64,000 bases of DNA from Isoetes taiwanensis (GCA_021234155.1 JAJEKV010000034.1:14434671-14498670); one strand, 5' to 3'; counted from the stretch's first letter, positions 44,818 to 56,826 are shown. Numbers and translations: made by a program. Notes: a model not told the origin generated them from the letters alone.

Positions 44818-47800
44818 ATGGCTTGCGTTGAAAACTCTACCAAACTAGGTTTCATCGGAGCTGGCCAAATGGCCGAAGCCATAGCTCGTGGCTTGGACAG
44901 AGCTGGAATCATTCCGTTTTCCCGCATGTCAGCTGCTGATGTGAATTTGGATCGCCGGAGACTCTTTGAATCACTTGGAGCTGTTGCATGTGATACTAAT
45001 GAAGTGGTACCCTTTCATCTGTTTGTTGTTTTCAGCTGAATGATTGTTTTCAAAAGCTACTGGATTTAATAATTTTCTTTTTTATTACCTGAAAGGTCGC
45101 CGAAAACAGTGATGTGTTACTGCTTGCTGTGAAGCCACAAATTGGTAATGTGTGAGCTTGATGTAATTTCATAAAAATGTGGGCTCTCATTCCTTCGTTA
45201 TTATTGGGTTGGAAAGGTTAGCTAAAAAGGTCATTCTGGATTTGAGGCCGAAGTTGAGGAATAGTCACCTTCTAGTGTCTATTGCAGCGGGCATTACTAT
45301 AGCAAATCTGCAGGTATGTTCTGATTACTCTAGTTACCATGAACGATAAACTTTTGTGTTTTTTTGTTAACTTGTAGGAATGGGCGGGAGATATAAGGAT
45401 TGTAAGAGTTATGCCCAATACTCCTTGCCTTGTTGGGGAGACAGCAGCTGGTAAGAGTATAAAGTATACTTTGCCATCTTTACATTTTGAAACAAAACTC
45501 TGGTTGGCGTAATCTGTATCATCTATGATGCCTAATGGTACCTTTGAAATGAGGGAAAGTGAATGCAAACGTTGAACCATGATCTATTTTAGTTATACCA
45601 TGGAGAGAAAGCAAACCATCAAGAAGGAATACAGATTAAATGCCTTTGACTTTAGACTCTTTTTTCATGGTTGTGAGAGTCATTACCTTTATATGATGAG
45701 GTTGTGTCACGTGCAAAAAATGGGTAACAATCGTGAACAAAACCTACTGTGACTTCATCTATTTTATTTTTTGGAAGGACGATAAAATGTTGAATTAACA
45801 TAAGAATAAGATTACAAGTTGAAAGACTAGAGGAGGCAAGATAGGATCCTTAGACTTCGTCTTTGACGTCATGTGAGAATCTAGAAATCTGATGCTGATC
45901 ATACGAGACTTAAATCTCGTGAAGTTAATTGAGTGCTACTTTAAAAATGAGCTGATTTTGCTGCTTCCAAACAACCCAATGGCGGATTTTCAAAGATAAA
46001 AAACAATTTTTTTGAGCTGAGGCCAAGAGACAGGAAAGCCGAACAAAATCTGTTTTTGTAAGAAGACGATCTATTTGCTGATGTATAGATGTTTAACAAG
46101 TTCATTGATATATTTTCCATAGACATCCACAAACCTTTAGGTGGAAGTCTATCGACAAATCTTTGTATGCTTGCCAACTCACATGTGTGATGTGATCATC
46201 AACGTAGGTTTGGGGCTTTGAGTTTTTAGCATTGGTCAAATAACCCTGTAATAGACATTTTTATTTGCAGCTTAAAGAAAGATGAATTTCCAAGTCTTTT
46301 TGTACCTGTTGATTGAATTCTTTGCATAACAATGTAAGCAGGTTTTTTATTTCATTGGCCACAGCTATGAGTTTGGGTTCTTCAGCAACCAAGAAAGATG
46401 CTGCACTTGTTCAGACTCTCTTTGAGGCGGTAGGCAAAATTTACACGGTTGAAGAAAAGCTGTTGGATGCTGTTACAGGCCTCAGGTAATAGCATCTGTC
46501 CACTAAGTAGTGCTAATTGTTGCACTTTGCCACTTTAAAGCCACACTTCCAACCCTAATTTACGAGAAATGTTTGAAAATTGATTTGCCGATTATTAAGG
46601 CAGTTCTAAAGAGGAGATATACATGCTTAATTTTTTTCAGATTAAAAATCACTGCTATAGGATATTATTTTGCCTTACAGACATTGCCATGCTAACTATT
46701 GAGATTTAAATTGAGGGATTTGCGAATGCTGAAGGGATAACTGTTCAGTTTTTTTTATAACTTTCTATCAAGTAATTGATAAAGGTTGTTCTGGATCATG
46801 CAGTGGTAGTGGGCCTGCATATGTATATATTGCTATTGAAGCGCTTGCAGATGGCGGCGTGGCAGCTGGCCTTCCAAGGGATATTTCTCTTTCACTTGCT
46901 GCACAAACGGTACGTGGAGTAACATTCACATATTAAAGTCACAGAGATTTGAACAAACTGGGGTCGAGGATGTTATCAAAATTGCATCGTATTACTTGAA
47001 TGAGCTTATAGTTATCTTGCTTGAAGTTTTTCGTTGCAGTTGAAACAAATCCTTTCCTGGATATTAGAATTCATTCCCAGATGTAATAACTCTATAGTTG
47101 TTGTTTTTGAGGATGATAAGAGTAGACATCGTCATATAGCTATTTGTTTTTTGAGGATGATAAGCGTAGATCTATTATGTTGAAAATCTTTAACTATTTT
47201 TGAATATGTCATGTGACCCGAGCAAAGAGAAGCAAGTGAGGTTGAACCTGGTGTGTCACCTACTTTTTAAGAACAAACTGCTATTTCCTGTCACCCTGTA
47301 GAGCAGCAGTAAGTGTGCTTGGTCAACTGGAAAACATTAAAAGTCTTGTTCTGTAGTATATCTGTACTCAGCATTTTTTTGTTAAAACTGCCTGCTGTAT
47401 GCTCTTTGATGCAGGTATTGGGCTCAGCAAAAATGGTCCTGGACACTCAAAAACATCCAGGAAAACTTAAAGACGAGGTTGCATCTCCTGCTGGTAACAC
47501 CAATCTCTCCTGGTTTCGTCCTTTGGTGAACTTTTAAACTTCAAATAGATTTAAAGTGCACAGGCGGACTTTAAGTAGTATAAGAGACATCATAAACGTT
47601 ATCTGTCATTGTGACCACTACAAGCTCCAATGATACTGCAAAGGCAATTGCTTAGTTGAAGTTTTATATGCCAAAGTTTAGGACCATATGCCTCATCCTC
47701 TGCGAATTATTTATTCAGAAGTTTGTAAGCAAGGCTAAAGATATTGATTTTTTGTTCCTTTTTCTCTCAGGAACAACAATAGCAGGCCTGCATGAGCTAG

Positions 47801-47880
47801 AAAAGGCTGGAGTTCGGGCAGCATTTATGAATGCTGTGTTGGCTGCTTCTGAACGTAGTCAAAAGCTATCTCAGACATAG
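44818..47880 (+). CDS. P5CR: Pyrroline-5-carboxylate reductase, 8 exons
   Basis: Catalyses the last step of proline synthesis, NAD(P)H-dependent reduction of 1-pyrroline-5-carboxylate. Exons with matching phases: 44818-45003, 45096-45144, 45222-45313, 45378-45450, 46365-46485, 46804-46909, 47415-47493 and 47771-47880 (271 aa, close to the usual 270-280). The Rossmann glycine motif [15 protein letters not shown] is at residues 11-25. VMPNTP follows near 120, and the P5CR signature [19 protein letters not shown] is near 173-192. The C-terminus has [20 protein letters not shown]. No stop or frame break was found, so the gene appears functional. An in-frame ATG 32 codons upstream (44722) would add an R/S/F-rich, non-acidic leader that could act as an organelle-targeting extension. 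The chosen start fits the cytosolic-length family. It converges on the CWC27-type gene. Confidence 0.93.
45451..46364 (+). other. Large P5CR intron 4
   Basis: 914 bp, the longest intron of the gene. A minus-strand trace ([19 protein letters not shown] at about 46000-45945) has a composition like retroelement-derived protein, but it was not assigned to a family. Confidence 0.5.
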
Positions 47881-48304
47881 GTATCTTCAGAAGAGCAAAT
47901 ACATTTTTTTTATGTGCCACTCGTCAACTTTATAGGCCAAATAATGTCTCAAGTTGGCAAATTTGGTATATATTTTTTGTTTGCTTATTTCGATGTCTTA
48001 CATCTGGGATGGATGTCATCCCATAAGTGCTTTTGGTCAATTTTTTTGAGTAGTCATATTCGACTCTAGGATCTCTTAGTGAGAAAATTTTTCTTGTCAC
48101 AATGGCATTGTTAATTTAATTTAATCAAATTTCAGGCAGTTTATCATGGCGTGTTTTGACAAATCTGATTCTATTGCTCAATGTCATGAAATGAACACCA
48201 ATCTTCCCTTTTTCTCTATTTTGTATAATCATAAACAAATCCAAGATAAGACAAGGTCTCATGCACTAAGAACAAATTAAACATTCATATCATCTAAGCA
48301 TGGC

Positions 48305-48618
48305 CTTGCATAAACGGCAGGCTATGCATAGCTTTTGCAACTTTACATCATAACTCCAAGACACAAGCTATGCATAGCTTATGCAACTTTACATCATAAC
48401 TCCAAGACACAATCGATGATACAAGATTGCTGCTTTTGTTCTTTTGCAAATGTCAAAAGATCCAGTTTTACTATACCCCGTGTATAAAATAGATGTGTGC
48501 CCTTGATTTGATCCCTTGTTTTCGAAAGTGATCAAGCTTCAAAAGCAAGGCATAGCTCCCTCGGTGCAGTTGAGAGAGACAAGGATCTCCCTCGGTGCAG
48601 TTGAGAGAGACAAGGATT
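48305..48618 (+). repeat. Two short tandem duplications
   Basis: A unit of about 52 bp starting AGGCTATGCATAGCTTTTGC is duplicated at about 48322-48412. A 31-bp unit CTCCCTCGGTGCAGTTGAGA is duplicated at about 48557-48618. Both lie between the convergent P5CR and CWC27-type genes. Confidence 0.6.
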
Positions 48619-48997
48619 AAAGAGCTACAAAGGATCATATGTACTGACTCAGAATTAGAGGGAGATGAGGGTGAGACCAAAGGGTCTTTTATTTGATGTT
48701 GACACTTGATATTTGTGCTTGTTAAGTCTTATGGACCTGATGGTCCATCTATCTTTCTTACGAAAGAATTTGCGAGCGTTACTTTGCAACTATTCTTTTA
48801 TTGCATTCCATGGGACAGCAGTCCTCAAGTATATCCGCTTGCAAGTTAATCCTGGGAAACCAGTTTTGCCTGTTCCCGAAGTTATCTCCCCGCATGGCAT
48901 TTGCTTTTGCATAAAAAATACTCAGGTATTTTAATGCAAACACTTTTTTTCTTCGGCACATTCAATTACCTAAATGACCACAATCAAATGGCAGCCT

Positions 48998-50518
48998 CTA
49001 GTCCAATGATTTCCCAGCCCATTCACGGTTGCGCCGTTTCATTCTAGCCTGTACCTTATTGAATTTCTCTTTACCCTTCTCCAAAAGGGGATCCAGCACA
49101 ACATACTGATTTGGATCATCATTCTTGTCCATGTCTTTCTTCTTTTCGTCCACTGGAAACATCAAACTGTGACTCAGCCAACCAGAAGTATCCTCATCAG
49201 TCTTATCCATCTCAGCTGGCATGGCATCTTTTGTTTTAACAGGTGCAGTTTTTACCTCCATGACCTTGCTTTTGAATTTGTTTAGCAATGCCAATGTAGC
49301 TTCCTCACGTCCCCGAAGTAATCTCTTCTTTTGTTTGTACTTCTGCCTCTGTTGTTCAAGTGGACTCATAAGCTGAGCATCTAAATCAGCTTTTGCAGCC
49401 AACTCAGCCCTAGCTTCAGAACCTAATCCTTTCTTCCTAATAACTAGTCTATCCTTTTTCGGCCTACTATCCTCCTCCAGGTCACTATCTTCTTGAGGCC
49501 TAGATGATTCATCTGCTTTCCTAGAATCAGACTCCTTTTGTTCATTACGTGCAACGTTCTTAGATCTTCGTCCAGTAGATTCTGCTTGGTTAGATTGATC
49601 AAGACGCCGCTTCTTTTCAAGCACTTGTCGTCTCATCCTTGCATCAAAGTTGCCATCATCTTCCCCATCTTCATCACTAGGTTGTTCAGTTGCATCTACT
49701 TTCCCAGCTCCAAGTGCCTGTCTTACAGCAGACTGAAGTTCTTTTCGTCTTTTGGTTTCTGCTTCCTCCATTTCAGCGGCATCAGGTTCCACCTTCAACA
49801 AACGGGGATCATTGAGGACATCATGACTGCTTTTTATCTTTGTTTTGATAGTGACAAGCTCTTGTTCTTCCTGGAAAGCCTCTTCACCAAAGGAAAGAAG
49901 ATTAAGTTTCTTTTCTGCTTTTTTATCCTTCTTCTCTGTTTTCTCCACAGCTTCAGCTTGTGCATCCATCTTTTTAGCAAGTTCTCTAGGTATAATATCT
50001 TCGAAAGGATTCCAAAGAATTTCCACTGACAATATTTTCGGTGGTTCCAGTGGCCTGTCATCCTTATCAGTCACTAATTCACCAAGTTTCAAAAGATTAT
50101 AAACAGTTTCTCCTGTAACCTTCCCAAAGATGGTGTGCTTCTTATCCAAGAAATCACATCGATCAAGAGTGATAAAAAACTGGCTGTTGTTTGAATTTGG
50201 CGTACCGCCATGAGCACTAGCCACCAATCCCCTATGAGTAAAACGGAGCCTGGAATGAAATTCATCTGCAAACGGGTATCCATATATGCTTTCTCCACCA
50301 GTTCCTGAACCCGTTGGATCACCACCTTGGATAATGAAAGATTTAATTATACGGTGAAAAATGGTTCCGTCATAATATCCTTCCATACAAAGCTGCACGA
50401 AGTTGCGAACTGCTTTGGGAGCTTCCTTAGGCCATAGCTCGATGTCAAGAGGACCCAGTGTTGTATAAAGGATGACCTTCCCCTTTGTTGGTGGTTCTAA
50501 AACATATATTGACGACAT
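48998..50518 (-). CDS. CWC27: CWC27-type spliceosomal cyclophilin (CYP57-like), intronless
   Basis: A single open frame of 506 residues. Residues 1 to about 172 form a cyclophilin domain (GKVILYTTLGPLDIELWPKE; FHRIIKSFIIQGGDPTGSGT; NSNNSQFFITL; KKHTIFGKVTG). The rest is a long charged, Lys/Glu-rich region ending RMKRRNREWAGKSLD. This layout and length match CWC27/NY-CO-10 proteins, which join the activated spliceosome (B-act complex) in the nucleus; plant members are about 500 residues. The catalytic Arg (FHR, residue 56), Gln (IIQGG) and His (KKHTIFG) positions are kept, but the Trp of cyclophilin A is replaced, so prolyl isomerase activity is doubtful, as known for the human protein. There are no introns, although the neighbouring P5CR has seven. 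The start codon is the first ATG and gives MSSIYVLEPPTKGKV, the typical N-terminus. Confidence 0.93.
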   Translation of the reverse strand: MSSIYVLEPPTKGKVILYTTLGPLDIELWPKEAPKAVRNFVQLCMEGYYDGTIFHRIIKSFIIQGGDPTGSGTGGESIYGYPFADEFHSRLRFTHRGLVASAHGGTPNSNNSQFFITLDRCDFLDKKHTIFGKVTGETVYNLLKLGELVTDKDDRPLEPPKILSVEILWNPFEDIIPRELAKKMDAQAEAVEKTEKKDKKAEKKLNLLSFGEEAFQEEQELVTIKTKIKSSHDVLNDPRLLKVEPDAAEMEEAETKRRKELQSAVRQALGAGKVDATEQPSDEDGEDDGNFDARMRRQVLEKKRRLDQSNQAESTGRRSKNVARNEQKESDSRKADESSRPQEDSDLEEDSRPKKDRLVIRKKGLGSEARAELAAKADLDAQLMSPLEQQRQKYKQKKRLLRGREEATLALLNKFKSKVMEVKTAPVKTKDAMPAEMDKTDEDTSGWLSHSLMFPVDEKKKDMDKNDDPNQYVVLDPLLEKGKEKFNKVQARMKRRNREWAGKSLD

Positions 50519-50786
50519 ATCAACAATAACGAAATGAAGCTTACCGGAGACGCAAGAACCAGATGCCGCTGTAGTACATCTAACAGTTTAGGGCATTCCG
50601 GCTCCACAAAAATGCTCCGGCTTTTTCCAAAGGGAGAGACTGCCCCTCGTTTCACCGTCGCTGTATCTGGACCTTTGATGCCGGACAGCTCCAATGGTCT
50701 TGATCCAATCATCTCTGTGTCCGAATATTCTATGACTAGAAAATTCTATGTGATTGCATACGAAGATTGGGACAGTAATCTATAAT

Positions 50787-51770
50787 CTAAGAGTAAGAGT
50801 AAGTGAGGTTAAATTGAAATTTATATACACAATGTATTGTTGGTTGTGTAGTTTTTGTGCTGGATTTTAGCATTTGTATTTTGTTTAATAAATTGTATGA
50901 TTCATTGACGTATTGTATTGGATTAACGTCTCGAATTGTAATTTTTTGTCGGTCTTGGTTCATGTAGTTGGCGTCTTGTACAGACAGTTGGAATGTATGT
51001 GGAATCCATTTTGCTTTTGCTAGAATTTGTTAGTATAATTTGTCTTCGTTATCCTAGAAGTTGACATTAAATTAGGTTGGTGCTGTTCAATAGCTTTGTT
51101 ACATATGATATTTTGTTGTACCTGTGTTCTTATTTCATGCAGTTCATTCACATTGTATCGTAGAATTTTTTCTGCTTCGTCATTAAAGGTTGTGGCCCAG
51201 GCTTCGCCAGTTGAGTCTATCAATTTTTAGAAATATTGAATTGGATTTTAATTTGTATTGTTAGTTTACTTTCATTTGTCCAACGGTAGCTAATGTGATG
51301 TTTGATATGAATGTGCAATCATTTTGTTGTCTTGTTGAATTGTTGTGTGACTGTTGTTTGTCCAGGGTTGCTCCCACTGGTGCGTACGTTGCATTTTTAC
51401 CTTCTGTATTGTTCTTGTTTGTTGTAGAATGTTTTGGATTAGTCATCATTTAGTTGGTAAGAATTGTTAGTAGGTTTTCTACGACTCACCAATTGCGTAA
51501 TTCCAAGGTACATGGTATGTTGGGAACGATTTGTACGATGCTGTTTGTTGTGCTTGATAACGACAAACCTGCGGTGAGGAGTGGTGGTTAGATTTTAGTG
51601 TATTTGAATACGTTTGATATTGGATATGTAGCTTGAAAATTATTAGCTCGCAGACGCGTGACTAAGACCACTGGTGCTTGATGTATTGTTTCTTCTAGTT
51701 GTGTTGTCTCTATTGATGCTAGTTTGTTCCAAAATTTGATATTGACATTGTGTTTGCTACATATTGAACA
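50787..51770 (-). pseudogene. RPA1-like (replication protein A large subunit) exon remnants
   Basis: Minus-strand exons resemble the C-terminal half of RPA70: DBD-B (about 51770-51632, VNIKFWNKLASIETTQLEET, HQAPVVLVTRLRANNFQ; then 51568-51490, GLSLSSTTNSIVQIVPNIPC, TLELRNW), a linker with NDCTFISNITLATVG (about 51330-51270), DBD-C (about 51220-51122, IDSTGEAWATTFNDEAEKIL, NELHEIRTQ) and the end (about 51000-50787, YMNQDRQKITIRDVNPIQYV, NESYNLLNKIQ, stop 50787-50789). RPA1 binds single-stranded DNA. The exon with the C4 zinc ribbon was not found, one donor reads CAAG|CT instead of GT, and no DBD-A was found upstream, so it looks decayed. RPA1-like ORFs also occur in plant Helitrons, so a transposon origin is possible. 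It ends about 270 bp upstream of the CWC27-type start on the same strand. Confidence 0.6.
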
Positions 51771-51779
51771 CGAAGAAGT

Positions 51780-53076
51780 TAAAATGACATTAGGGTACTT
51801 TGCGTAACTTACATTGCTTCTTCAGACCTTAGATGCCTAGATACCTTTCATTCTTTTGTTTGACTAATATAAAAACATTTGAAATGTTTACCAGTAGTAG
51901 CTGGAGTTTTAACATGAACCTATGGATGGTGTATTCTGGTAAATTCCATATTAGAGCTCCTAAAGCCATGTTTGATTTTTAAACCGTGAAGAACACAAGA
52001 AAGAAGAAATCAGGAGATCGAAGACATGGCAAGAAAAGCAATATAAAGGAAACGAAGGATACCTCTGCCTGATTTGACTTCCTTCTAATCCATTCAATGT
52101 CCTTGCATCTGCTACACATGAATGTGAACAGTAACATAAGATAAAACACACATTTCACATAAATGAAAGCACCTACTCTAGTAGCAAAATGAATTGACCT
52201 GGTGAAACACATGGGATTGCTCTATAATTGAAGGTATAGAAACATCTAATTTTCAACCTGCAACAGTAGCAAAAACCTATTCTACTTTAACATGCAAACT
52301 CATCTATAAAATAATCTTGCAACACATGAAAATGCTCCATAGGATTGACTGTAAGCCGTTGTAGACCATTAAACAAACGACACTTGAGGAATATTGTGAA
52401 GTCTCAATTTCATGTGCCCATGTTTCTGTTCAAGCAAACATTTCATTTTCAGATGATGATGCATGTGATTGTTTCTATGGCAGTGACAAACTCCATTTTG
52501 AAATCTAAACCACGTCCCTTTCATAGTCCCTTTCCCTCTCAATACATCATGCATCTAATGTTGGATATAGAAGAATGATCAAGGTGCTAACTGATCAAGG
52601 ATGCAAACAGACAAAAAACTAATAGCATAGTAATTTGCTAGCAAATTAATTCCCCCCTACTACTGATCTTGTTGTTCCTAACGATGCTCAATATCTAGAT
52701 GTGTAGGATGTCCAAATACAGTATGCTAGCAATGGATCAAGCACGTCGAACTTTTTAATTCGTGGTCAAATCCTTCAAGACAAAAATGTTTGTTCTAGGA
52801 AGCTTCAGCCAAAAAAGACGAACCAAAGGTGCCTTCCTCCTTGTAGAACAAAACCTAACGATCATAAGAGGACTACTACTATTGCCGAAACGGGCTTTTG
52901 GTCTTGCAAAACATCTAAAACTCTTCTGTGTGAAAGCCAATGACCACAAAAATGATGTTTCCATGAATATATTTCGCAAAAAATAATGGTGGAGTTCTGC
53001 AAATTCTTTGTTGTGAGGAGCCTGGCCGCCAACAATAGCTACAAACAATGTTGAGTAGTTCACTCGGCTAAAACAT

Positions 53077-53115
<39 letters not shown>

Positions 53116-53370
53116 CGTGCAACAATGGCAAAAGAACGACATCAATAAAGATATTTGGCTTGAGTTTTAGAATTTGTCTATCGAAAAAAGGTTCTCGGCT
53201 GCTGATACATCTAGTTCATAAAGAAATGAAGAAACGAAAAGCCTCAAAGGATAAAGGTGGCTCACTCCAGCGAGGTTGAAGTACTGTGACGTTCTCGAGA
53301 AATATATGGCATAAATACGTATATTTTCAGGTCCATCACTATACAAGTCTATCACCATAGCCTTGTATAA
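51780..53370. other. Intergenic, no gene recognised
   Basis: Short frames only. A poly-A run of about 33 bases lies at 53079-53113. Nothing recognisable as gene or element end. Confidence 0.45.
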
Positions 53371-53373
53371 CAT

Positions 53374-54512
53374 AGATTAGTGGCACTAGGGGGCATGACT
53401 AAGTTATTCATATAACTTAGCCAACCTTTAAGACCATATTCCACATGGCCTTAACCTATTGGGCACCCGCCACACGGAAACACCCTATTGGATCCACGTG
53501 GCAGGTGACATCAACCCTAACCTATAAATGGCCAAACCCTAACCCTAGGCCATTTTTCTAGCTCCAACAGTCTGGGAACCCTATTCGCGCTCGAAACTCC
53601 GTTTCGAGAACTGTCTGCTGTGGCATAGCATAGCACAGCAGCCCCCATAGCTTGTGCGCATCAGTAAGAGTGGGAGCTACTTTGACCACCTTGAAGACCA
53701 TGGAGACGCCGGGAGTAGGAGGGAGTTCCTCAGGAGCAGGTATCTGGGTTAGAGTTCTTTGTAGATCATCTGAAAGTTAGGACTCCAGATGAGTTAGCAT
53801 TTCGTGTCTCTAGTAAAGCCTTCCTAGAACCCTCAGTCTAGATCTTGAACCCTAATCAATGAACCCTAACTGTAAGTTAGATGTATATGATTAGGTTTAG
53901 ATGTTATTCTCATTATTATCATGTTATGTGGATGGTTGATCATGTTTGCTCCTCTTGTATTGGGAAGGGGGTAAGACACCTAGTAGCCATTACTTAGTGA
54001 TGCTCCTAGTTTAGAACCCTTAGTTCCTATTGTATGCGGCCTGTGCATAGGAACCCACCAGGCTACGGGGGCTATGATGTGACTTAGCACCACATAACGG
54101 GGCTAGAGGCAAAGTGGAGAGAGGTCCATGCTGAGCGCGGCTACTGGGGACCCATAGCAGGCTAGGCCTATAGCCGGTCACTTCGAGTGGGCCGGGTATA
54201 AGTCCGACACCTCCTGGGGCAATGGTATCGCCCTGCCTCTCAAGAGTTGCAAGTGTCAGCCTGGCTCTTATTTTGAGGGGTTCAATTGGGTAAAAATCGT
54301 GTGTCGCCACGATTCTCTAACTGCCCATGATTCTCCGCTGTTATAGGAGCCCATAGGGGAAGGGCGCGCAAGACACCTTCGTGTCCCCTTCCCGCACTAG
54401 GGTCACCCTGGAGTGCGGGATAGACGGAGGGCCCGTGCGATCGAAGGACCGGATGAGGGATTTCCTACAAAGTGTATGGCCGGGCGCCGTATATTTTGTA
54501 GGAAGCGTCACA
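53374..54512 (+). repeat. Ty1-copia-type 5' LTR (left border approximate)
   Basis: The sequence ends ...GTCACA at 54512, immediately followed by a primer-binding site. It contains a TATA-like CCTATAAATGG at 53521 and a transcribed-leader-like stretch, as expected for an LTR. The left border is set at the TGTATAAC at 53374 only tentatively. No second LTR was recognised in the window. Confidence 0.55.
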
Positions 54513-54513
54513 A

Positions 54514-54525
54514 TGGTATCAGAGC
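54514..54525 (+). promoter_or_regulatory. Primer-binding site (initiator tRNA-Met type)
   Basis: TGGTATCAGAGC is the standard copia primer-binding site. It starts 2 bp after the LTR's terminal CA. The sequence after it (54540-55690) has no gag-pol frame, so the element is truncated or non-autonomous. Confidence 0.85.
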
Positions 54526-54539
54526 CATGTTCTTGGTTG

Positions 54540-56276
54540 ACCAAGAACTAACACTGACCATATCCCTAGCTAAGTAGTCTAACCGGCCTAATAGAGTGTG
54601 GGATAAAAATTCCACCATTGAAATTCGAAAATGAGAGAAATTTTTTTCTCCCAGATAGTGGGGTCGTAAAGTTAGAGTAAGTTGTTGGATGCAGGGAAAA
54701 GAATGAGCCCAATTAACATTCTAGTAAAATCAGAATGGAAATTATGCATGAGCATCAAATTTCACCCAAAATAGATCGAAGAATCATCCCAATCTGAGAC
54801 CCAGGTGAAAAATGGCGCAAATCCATAATTAACACCCCAAACCATTAGGAAAATTCGAATTTCTAACTATAATAAAGTAGTAACCATATATTAATAAGTA
54901 TATATAGTGGTGTATTTATGTGGGGGTAATTAATAGGGCTATTAATGGTAGGAGAATATTCCTAGCCCAGTCGATCTGCACGATTCATGAACATGATCCT
55001 CTATAGCAAGGGTACTCAGAGGAGAAAGCCGATGCATAAAATTTCATGCCGGATTAAAGTAGAAATGCACTGATCAAGATAAAAACTTCCTAATCCGGGC
55101 AATAGCAGCACATATCTCAATTTTTTCATTGGAAGGAAAATTAGACCCCAAGAAAAATTCTTTCGATTTTTGGATTGCCGGATTTTTTTACCGGCTGCTA
55201 AAATTATTAAAACCTTAGGAAATTCACCTTAAAAAAAAACCAAAAACTTTTCTCCCAATTCGAAAAAACCAAATTTAAACAATAGGATGGCAACATGTAT
55301 GCCATCTCGCAAATATGTAAAAGGTATGGCTGGATGAGCAGCATCAGCTACTGCTACATTTTCAAATCCAAAGCATCAGCAAGCGACATGTCTCTCCTTC
55401 CTGGTTTTTCCTTGAGCTTTTGCAGCTGGGTCGGTAGTCTGAGGTATGGCTGATGCCTTGGTTTTCCTTCTTTGTTGTATGGCTATATATGACAGGGTAA
55501 GGAGCCAGTTTATGCTCTTGTGAATGTGAGTTGGGTTTGAAGACAGCGCCAGATAGCAGATAGCAATGCAGTTCATGGCTTCAGGGCAGTATAGACCTCT
55601 GCAACAGTGTGATCTTAGTGCTCTTGGTCTGTTCTTTTTCACTAATGCTAGGAACCTTAAATAGTTTTAAGGCACAATCTTTCAGCTCGAGTGCTTCGTG
55701 TATAACAGGGCTTCCGTGTTGTGTGCTTCTTTATTGTTTTTGAGCCCCATAAAAAGCTAGGGAACCACATAGAATCTTATGTATTCCTGAGGGATGTGGC
55801 TATGCTAGCCTTGAAATGCATAAGAACTTGGAATTCCTTTGCTGGTAACCATCCCCCATCCCAGTGGAGGAAGATAAGGCTGATGAGAATTGGCAGATTG
55901 GATAATAAAGAGGATTCAGATGAACCTGGGCGGAAGACTGGGTTACAACTGGAACACTAGCGAGTCTTATTGCCTAGGCTGGCAAGTGAGGATACTTATA
56001 GGGAGTGAGCAGACCACCCTATTTGGGTAGGCTTGTATGTTCGACATAGTGGGAAGATAGTGCAGTGGCTCTTATAGTACCACCATGAAGGATGATAGTG
56101 CAAGTCAAGTTAACGCATGGGATAAAGTTTGCTCTCTTGAGCCCCTCATGTGCATAGCAGGGGCTTAGGCTCTGGATAGTGATTCCTTGATTCGATTTGG
56201 TTGTGACTGCATCAGCTCTAGACTCTTATCTCGGGTTATTTGTTTGGACACCCAAGTGGTAGAGCGGATTGAAGTG
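54540..56276. other. Non-coding interior of the copia relic and spacer
   Basis: No gag or pol motif. The 33-bp segment at 55288-55320, encoding MATCMPSRKYV on the plus strand, is identical to part of the exon-like frame at 20595-20860 (minus) and is followed by AAAAG then GTATGG, a possible donor. Frames at 55376-55642 and 55721-55960 are unrecognised. Confidence 0.4.
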
Positions 56277-56826
56277 CATTAGGGTTTTTTTGAGATTAAA
56301 AAAGGGCCTTCAAAATATGGCAACTAAGCCAAATGAAGATAAATGGACTACCAATCAGAAATCAGAGCCTGACGGGTCCAGTCAGCAAAACTGTTATAAC
56401 TAACTCACTGGATCACATTTTCTAGCATAACTGTTGGTAGAAAAGTCCAAATGAGCTCTCATTTAGTGCAATAGATAGATCTCATTGAGATCTTTCTAAT
56501 TTTAGGTGCTTTGCACATATTTTAACCACTTATGGTTGTCAAAACTTTAAAAAATATGGTTTTTATCATTTTTTACTATCCTACGGGGCTAAAAGATATG
56601 CAAACCACCCAAGGTTGGAAAGATCTCAATGAGATCTATCTATTGCATCAAACAAGAGCTCATTTGGACTTTTCTATCAACACTTATGCTAGAAAATGTG
56701 ATCCAGTGAGTTAGTTATAACTGTTTTGCTGACTGGATTACCAGTTCTGTTTTCTGATTGGTAGTTCATATAGCTTAGTCAGCAACTCTTAGAAGGCCCT
56801 TTTATGATCTCAAAAAATCCCTAATG
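56277..56826. mobile_element. Foldback (long inverted-repeat) MITE
   Basis: The 550-bp segment is an almost complete inverted repeat. The left arm starts CATTAGGGTTTTTTTGAGAT and the right arm ends with its inverse. Matching internal blocks include CAGTCAGCAAAACTGTTATA against its inverse near 56715, and AGATAGATCTCATTGAGATC against its inverse near 56640. The loop is about 100 bp around 56510-56600. No coding content. The target duplication was not resolved. Confidence 0.8.

Noticed and set aside
53521-53560. Telomere-like CCCTAACCCTA
   Set aside because: Only two to three units, within the LTR leader; too short for an interstitial telomere tract.
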